From Frankiales bacterium (GTDB lineage Bacteria > Actinomycetota > Actinomycetes > Mycobacteriales > SCTD01), in NCBI GenBank assembly GCA_004299215.1, contig SCTD01000044.1:1-9454 (forward strand): a stretch of 9,454 nt of DNA. The letters run 5' to 3'. Positions within the stretch are counted from its first letter, which is position 1, and each line of letters starts with the position of its first letter. Of the stretch, positions 6,186-9,454 are shown piece after piece. Under the pieces are notes generated by a model. It saw nothing but the letters and a program-made list of their open reading frames with translations. It did not search any database and had not been told where the DNA came from. Both the position numbers and the translations under genes were made by a program.

Positions 6186-8521
6186 CGCCGCTGGAGCGGC
6201 TCGGTCGCTGGTGCGCCGCGCACGGCTGGCCGGTGGTCCTGGTGTGGGTGCAGGTGCTGCTGCTGGTCGTGGCCCTGGCGGTGGCCGTCGGCTCGAGCAC
6301 GAGCGATGACTTCACCGTCCCGGGCTCGGGCAGCAAGCAGGCGCTCGACCTGCTCGCCGAGCGTTTTCCCGCCCGCGCCGGGGTGGAGGGTCTGCTGGTC
6401 CTGCACGCCGACGACGGCGATCTGCGAGCACCTGGGCCGCGGGCCGCCATCGTTGACGTCGCGGAGCGGCTCGACGATGCGCCCGACGTCACCTCGGTCG
6501 CGCTGCCCGAGCACCAGCGGGCCGGCGGCAGGATCAGCGCTGACGGCAGGACGGCGGTGATCGCGTTCGCTCTCGACAAGGCCCCCGGCGACGTCGATCC
6601 TGACGACGTCCAGCGGGTCCTGGAGGCGGCGGCGGCCGCGCGGGAAGCGGGCATCCGGACCGAGGTCGGGGGAGCGGTGGCCGTCGCGGCCAGCACGCCG
6701 GAGACCGGCGCTGCGGAGATCGTCGGGCTCACGGCCGCCGCACTGATCCTGCTGATCGCGTTCGGTTCCGCCGTGGCGATGTCGTTGCCGCTCGTGACGG
6801 CTCTCGTGGGGTTGGGCATCGGGCTGGCTGCGCTCAGCGCGCTCGGGCCTGCCTTCGGCATTCCGTCCGTGGCGCCGAGCCTCGCCACGATGATCGGGCT
6901 CGGCGTAGGGATCGACTACGCCCTGTTCGTCGTCACCCGCTACCGGACGCAGCTCGCCGCGGGGATGCCGGTCCTGGACGCGGTCGCCCGCGCCACCGCC
7001 ACCTCCGGCGCAGCGGTCGTGTTCGCCGGCGTCACGGTCATGATCGCCATCTGCGGCCTGGCCATCGCCGGCGTCCCTATCCTCGCGGCGGTCGGGTACG
7101 CCACCAGCCTTGTTGTCGCTCTGGCTGTCCTGGCGGCGATCACCCTGCTGCCGGCTCTGCTCGGCCTGGTCGGCACACGCATCGACCGGCTGCGGCTCCC
7201 ATGGACGGGCCGCAGCACGGGCGCTGGGTGGCAGCGGTGGTCGCAGCGGGTCGGCCGCCACCCGTGGGTGTCCCTCGTGCTGAGCTTGACCATCATGCTC
7301 GGGCTCGCCGCGCCTGCGCTGAGCCTGCGTCTCGGGCAGCCCGACAGCGGCAGCGCCTCGACGAGCACCACCGAGCGCCGGGCGTACGACCTGCTCGCCG
7401 CCGGGTTCGGCCCAGGGACGAACGGACCTCTGCTCCTGGCGGTCGACCTGGCCAGTCCGGCGCGACCCGGACCGGAGCCCGCCGACGGCGAGGCAGCAGC
7501 GGCCTCAACCGACCCGCGGGGGAGCGACCCGCGTCTGGCCCGGCTCACGGATGCCGTCGCGGCGCTGCCCGGCGTGGCCAGCGTCGCGGCTCCTCTTGTC
7601 GGGCCGGACGGACGCGCAGCGATCGTCGTCGTCATCCCGACGACGTCGCCCCAGGACCCGGGCACCGAGGCGCTGATCCATCGACTGCGCGAAGACGTCC
7701 TGCCGACCGTCACGGCGCCCGGTGACGAGGTCCACGTCGGTGGACAGACCGCGATCTTCGTCGATCTCGCCGACCGCGTCGCGCAACGGCTGCCGTGGTT
7801 CATCGGCGCGGTCGTGCTGCTGTCCTGCGTCCTGCTGGCCGTGGTGTTCCGCTCTCTGCTGGTCCCGCTGCAGGCCGCGGTCATGAACGTGCTGTCCATC
7901 GGCGCCGCGCTCGGCGTCGTCGTCGGCGTTTTCCAGAAGGGCGTAGGACTCGACCTCGTCGGGCTCGAGGAGCCCGTCCCGATCATCAGCTTCGTTCCGC
8001 TGATGATGTTCGCCATCTTGTTCGGCCTGTCGATGGACTACCAGGTCTTCCTGCTCTCCGCCGTGCGAGAGGCATGGCTGGACAGTCATGACAACCGCGA
8101 GGCCGTCACCACCGGGCTGGCGCGGACCGGGCGGGTCATCACCTCCGCAGCGCTGATCATGATGGCCGTCTTCAGCAGCTTCGTCCTCAGCGACGACCCG
8201 CTGCTGAAGATCTTCGGGCTCGGCCTCACTGTGGCGATCTTGCTCGATGCCACCGTCGTGCGGTGCATGCTCGTCCCCGCCGTGATGGTGCTCTGCGGCC
8301 GGACGAACTGGTGGCTCCCGCCGACGCTCGATCGCCGCCTCCCCACGTTCGACCTGGAGAAGGGCCGGGCCGCCACCGACGAGGCCGCAGCCGGCGCAAC
8401 GCCCCCACCCGGACCTCGCGGTCAAAGCGGTTTCCGTCGAGGTCAGCGGAAGGATGTCGGGAAGGAGGCGGTCGGCGATGGGGAGGGCGTCGCGGTCGGC
8501 CGCTCCGACGGCGGCGGCTGA
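6182..8521 (+). CDS. MMPL/RND-family exporter
   Basis: A 779-residue inner-membrane exporter with the family layout: TM1 (about 18-36), extracytoplasmic domain (40-175), five helices (180-328), TM7 (362-381), second domain (385-535), and TM8-12 (538-704). Proton-relay Asp-Tyr pairs are present in TM4 (GVGIDYALF, D245-Y246) and TM10 (FGLSMDYQVF, D619-Y620), as in MmpL3. TM12 ends LVPAVMVLCGRTNWWLP. Relatives move lipids, glycolipids or other hydrophobic acylated products. Both outer domains are about 135-150 residues. The last 50 residues (about 730-779) are Gly/Ala/Pro-rich, charged and probably disordered. GTG 6182 lies in a 4-base overlap with the BtrH-like stop, so translation is coupled. 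It is most likely the exporter for whatever the upstream thioesterase and BtrH-like enzyme handle; the cargo is unknown. Confidence 0.95.
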   Translation: MTPLERLGRWCAAHGWPVVLVWVQVLLLVVALAVAVGSSTSDDFTVPGSGSKQALDLLAERFPARAGVEGLLVLHADDGDLRAPGPRAAIVDVAERLDDAPDVTSVALPEHQRAGGRISADGRTAVIAFALDKAPGDVDPDDVQRVLEAAAAAREAGIRTEVGGAVAVAASTPETGAAEIVGLTAAALILLIAFGSAVAMSLPLVTALVGLGIGLAALSALGPAFGIPSVAPSLATMIGLGVGIDYALFVVTRYRTQLAAGMPVLDAVARATATSGAAVVFAGVTVMIAICGLAIAGVPILAAVGYATSLVVALAVLAAITLLPALLGLVGTRIDRLRLPWTGRSTGAGWQRWSQRVGRHPWVSLVLSLTIMLGLAAPALSLRLGQPDSGSASTSTTERRAYDLLAAGFGPGTNGPLLLAVDLASPARPGPEPADGEAAAASTDPRGSDPRLARLTDAVAALPGVASVAAPLVGPDGRAAIVVVIPTTSPQDPGTEALIHRLREDVLPTVTAPGDEVHVGGQTAIFVDLADRVAQRLPWFIGAVVLLSCVLLAVVFRSLLVPLQAAVMNVLSIGAALGVVVGVFQKGVGLDLVGLEEPVPIISFVPLMMFAILFGLSMDYQVFLLSAVREAWLDSHDNREAVTTGLARTGRVITSAALIMMAVFSSFVLSDDPLLKIFGLGLTVAILLDATVVRCMLVPAVMVLCGRTNWWLPPTLDRRLPTFDLEKGRAATDEAAAGATPPPGPRGQSGFRRGQRKDVGKEAVGDGEGVAVGRSDGGG

Positions 8522-8651
8522 GGTTGCCAATCGCCATGCCATCCGTCCGGCTCGCGAGGCTGAGCCGAGGGGCTCTCCTGGGCGCCAGGTCGCAGACCGA
8601 AGCCGGATCCTGCTTCCGGACCCCAAGGCCAGGCCCACGATGTGGGGGACG

Positions 8652-8672
8652 GCGTGGGCCACGAGCCCATGC
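8652..8672 (+). terminator. Hairpin downstream of the MMPL operon
   Basis: GCGTGGGC (8652-8659) pairs with GCCCATGC (8665-8672), 8 bp including one G-T pair, with a CACGA loop and followed by TGGATCTT. It lies about 130 bases past the MMPL stop and is the best terminator candidate for the four-gene operon, though modest. Confidence 0.3.
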
Positions 8673-8898
8673 TGGATCTTGCCGGAGATGCCGACATGTC
8701 CTTCGGGGTTCTCGTGGCGCAGAGAACTTGATACGACCAATCGGGGGTGCTACAGACGAGGGCGAACGGTCCTGGTTGCAGTTTTCGGCCAGTCTGCACC
8801 CGCTTCCGCCGGGCTCGACCCACCGTGTGAATGGAAACCCAACGCGTTACGTGTCGGGACCGACTTCGCCTTCAGGTCTCAGGCGACCTGGCAGTGTG

Positions 8899-8934
8899 GG
8901 GGCGCGCTATCCACAAGTCTGCTTAGAGCGCCCC
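8899..8934. repeat. Inverted repeat in the non-coding gap
   Basis: GGGGCGCGCTA (8899-8909) and TAGAGCGCCCC (8924-8934) pair over 11 positions with one mismatch, around a 14-base loop. It could be a terminator or a protein-binding site. No direct repeat or transposase accompanies it. Confidence 0.4.
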
Positions 8935-8966
8935 GGCGGTGATCGTGCGGCGGCTACGCCTGCTGC

Positions 8967-9065
8967 ATGGCTCACGTTGAGGATCGCCGGGAGAAGCGGA
9001 CAGACGGCGTGCGCTTCGGGGCACGCAGCGGGCACGCGGGGGAGAAGGCCACGCGTAAAGAAGTG
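8967..9065 (+). pseudogene. Possible tyrosine-recombinase N-terminal remnant
   Basis: ATG 8967 begins MAHVEDRREKRTDGVRFG, then basic residues up to about 9065. Actinobacterial phage-type integrases often begin MAHVEDRW or MAHIEDRW, followed by a basic stretch with a DG turn. The Trp is Arg here, and beyond 30 residues the frame becomes low-complexity Arg/Pro/Ser sequence with no SAM-like or catalytic domain. There is no clear ribosome binding site. If real it is only the first few dozen codons of a dead integrase; chance similarity is quite possible. Confidence 0.22.
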
Positions 9066-9079
9066 ACCATCGCGCGAGC

Positions 9080-9108
9080 TGACTCCCTCATGAGCGATAT
9101 GGGAGTCA
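9080..9108. repeat. 8-bp stem inverted repeat
   Basis: TGACTCCC (9080-9087) and GGGAGTCA (9101-9108) are perfect complements around a 13-base loop; the junction and loop contain the palindrome CTCATGAG (9087-9094). It could be a regulator site or a small RNA stem. Nothing nearby identifies a user. Confidence 0.4.
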
Positions 9109-9233
9109 CGGCAGCTGCAAGGAGCGGGTTGGGGCTATCTACACCTACCCTTACCGGGTGCCGGCGGAGTCAGCGACGCGGTAGGTGCCGCCCCCCACGC
9201 ATACCCAGGTGCATTCTGGCCCCGCAGTCTGCC

Positions 9234-9265
9234 GCACTCAGCGCGTCCCTGGCTGCGCTGAGTGC
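9234..9265 (-). terminator. 11-bp hairpin overlapping the stop of the second MMPL gene
   Basis: GCACTCAGCGC (9234-9244) and GCGCTGAGTGC (9255-9265) are exact complements with a 10-base loop. The TGA of the minus-strand MMPL gene (9240-9238) lies within the 3' arm, so stop codon and likely terminator are merged. No T-run follows. Confidence 0.5.
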
Positions 9266-9454
9266 ACCTCGACCGGCTCGCGCGGTTGTTCTGCTCGTCG
9301 ACGGCCTTCGACCTCCAGGTGCGGCAGGGCTCGGGAGAGCCAGTCGGGGAGCCACCAGTTCGCGCGGCCGCAGAGGATCATGACGGCGGGGACGAGGACG
9401 CAGCGGATGATGGTGGCGTCGACGAGGACGGCCTCGGCCTCGCCGTCGCCGTCC
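9238..9454 (-). CDS. MMPL-family transporter, C-terminal end (5' part outside window)
   Basis: On the minus strand the frame enters from the right edge and reads VLVDATIIRCVLVPAVMILC, then GRANWWLPDWLSRALPHLEV, ending at TGA 9240-9238. This is the TM12 region and tail of an MMPL exporter, closely resembling LLDATVVRCMLVPAVMVLC and GRTNWWLP in the intact MMPL protein of this window. The cytoplasmic tail is short, about 32 residues after EV, and polar. The gene is convergent with the intact one. The first eight visible residues (DGDGEAEA) are wrong for the family, where GLGLAVAV is expected; the reverse strand of the same bases encodes exactly GLGLAVAV. So the frame may not continue intact beyond the edge. 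Whether the complete gene is functional cannot be judged. Confidence 0.82.
   Translation of the reverse strand, partial: DGDGEAEAVLVDATIIRCVLVPAVMILCGRANWWLPDWLSRALPHLEVEGRRRAEQPREPVEVHSAQPGTR

Larger units (their letters stand above)
8522..9237. other. 716-base region without a convincing gene
   Basis: This gap separates two convergent MMPL genes. Frames on both strands lack sustained family similarity, although the minus strand between about 8715 and 8540 has coding-like third-position G/C and reads residues such as GHVGISGKIQHGLVAHAV. I do not recognise that peptide; its frame starts only at a TTG and runs on antisense through the MMPL gene. The region also holds hairpins at 8652-8672, 8899-8934 and 9080-9108, an 8-base inverted repeat (9142-9149 with 9180-9187), and an ORF start at 8967 that resembles integrase N-termini. 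Base composition is slightly less G+C-rich around 8720-8870. It may be a scar of past insertion and deletion. Confidence 0.5.

Noticed and set aside
4758..7261. Large minus-strand open frames opposite the thioesterase, BtrH-like and MMPL genes
   Set aside because: They are Arg/Ala/Pro/Gly/Asp-rich shadows typical of high-GC coding DNA, while the plus strand carries recognisable motifs throughout.
7505..8740. 411-codon minus-strand frame covering the MMPL 3' half and part of the gap
   Set aside because: Most of it is the antisense of MMPL codons and it has only a TTG start without ribosome binding site. Only its first 65 codons or so, outside MMPL, are kept as a weak note in the gap entry.
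8907..8915. DnaA-box-like CTATCCACA
   Set aside because: A single 9-mer with no cluster of boxes, AT-rich element or dnaA/dnaN genes is not evidence of an origin.
110..9454. The two MMPL fragments at the window edges as halves of one split gene
   Set aside because: Both are on the minus strand, but the C-terminal part lies upstream of the TM4 part in that orientation, so they are not collinear without further rearrangement.
1..9454. tRNA, rRNA or CRISPR array
   Set aside because: No T-arm or acceptor-stem pairings, rRNA motifs, or regularly spaced direct repeats were seen on reading both strands.

Overview
The window is high-GC DNA (roughly 70% G+C by eye) with strong G/C preference at third codon positions, GTG starts and tightly overlapping genes. 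Together with the families present (acyl-CoA dehydrogenases, TetR and MarR regulators, MMPL exporters) this points to an actinobacterium; no genus can be named from the sequence alone.

Layout. 2-109 (+) is the 3' end of an LCAD-like acyl-CoA dehydrogenase. Against it lies a roughly 30-residue antisense relic of an MMPL transporter (110-199, -). 289-1878 (-) is a secreted CocE/X-Pro-peptidase-type serine hydrolase. Divergent from it is a decayed regulator/efflux pair: a MarR gene (1981-2288) with one base lost, joined by an internal deletion to the middle of a DHA2-type MFS transporter (2290-2675) that has lost another base. A 13-bp perfect hairpin and a second hairpin precede the 3' end of a complete acyl-CoA dehydrogenase (2795-3940, -).

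The main locus is 4034-8521 (+). Four genes in a row overlap by 1-4 bases: TetR regulator, PaaI-like hotdog thioesterase, BtrH-like protein (a Cys-His-Asp acyltransferase/peptidase-fold domain plus DUF4872-type C-terminal part) and a full-length MMPL/RND exporter. The acyl-CoA dehydrogenase is transcribed divergently from the TetR gene. The set suggests a regulated unit that oxidises, releases or transfers an acyl group and exports the product. No ACP, ketosynthase, NRPS or CoA ligase is visible, so the substrate is unknown.

8522-9237 holds no convincing gene, but has several inverted repeats and a start resembling tyrosine-recombinase N-termini. 9238-9454 (-) is the C-terminus of a second MMPL transporter, tail-to-tail with the first. 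Its last 24-27 bases appear reversed relative to the family, suggesting a tiny inversion or a fold-back sequence end.
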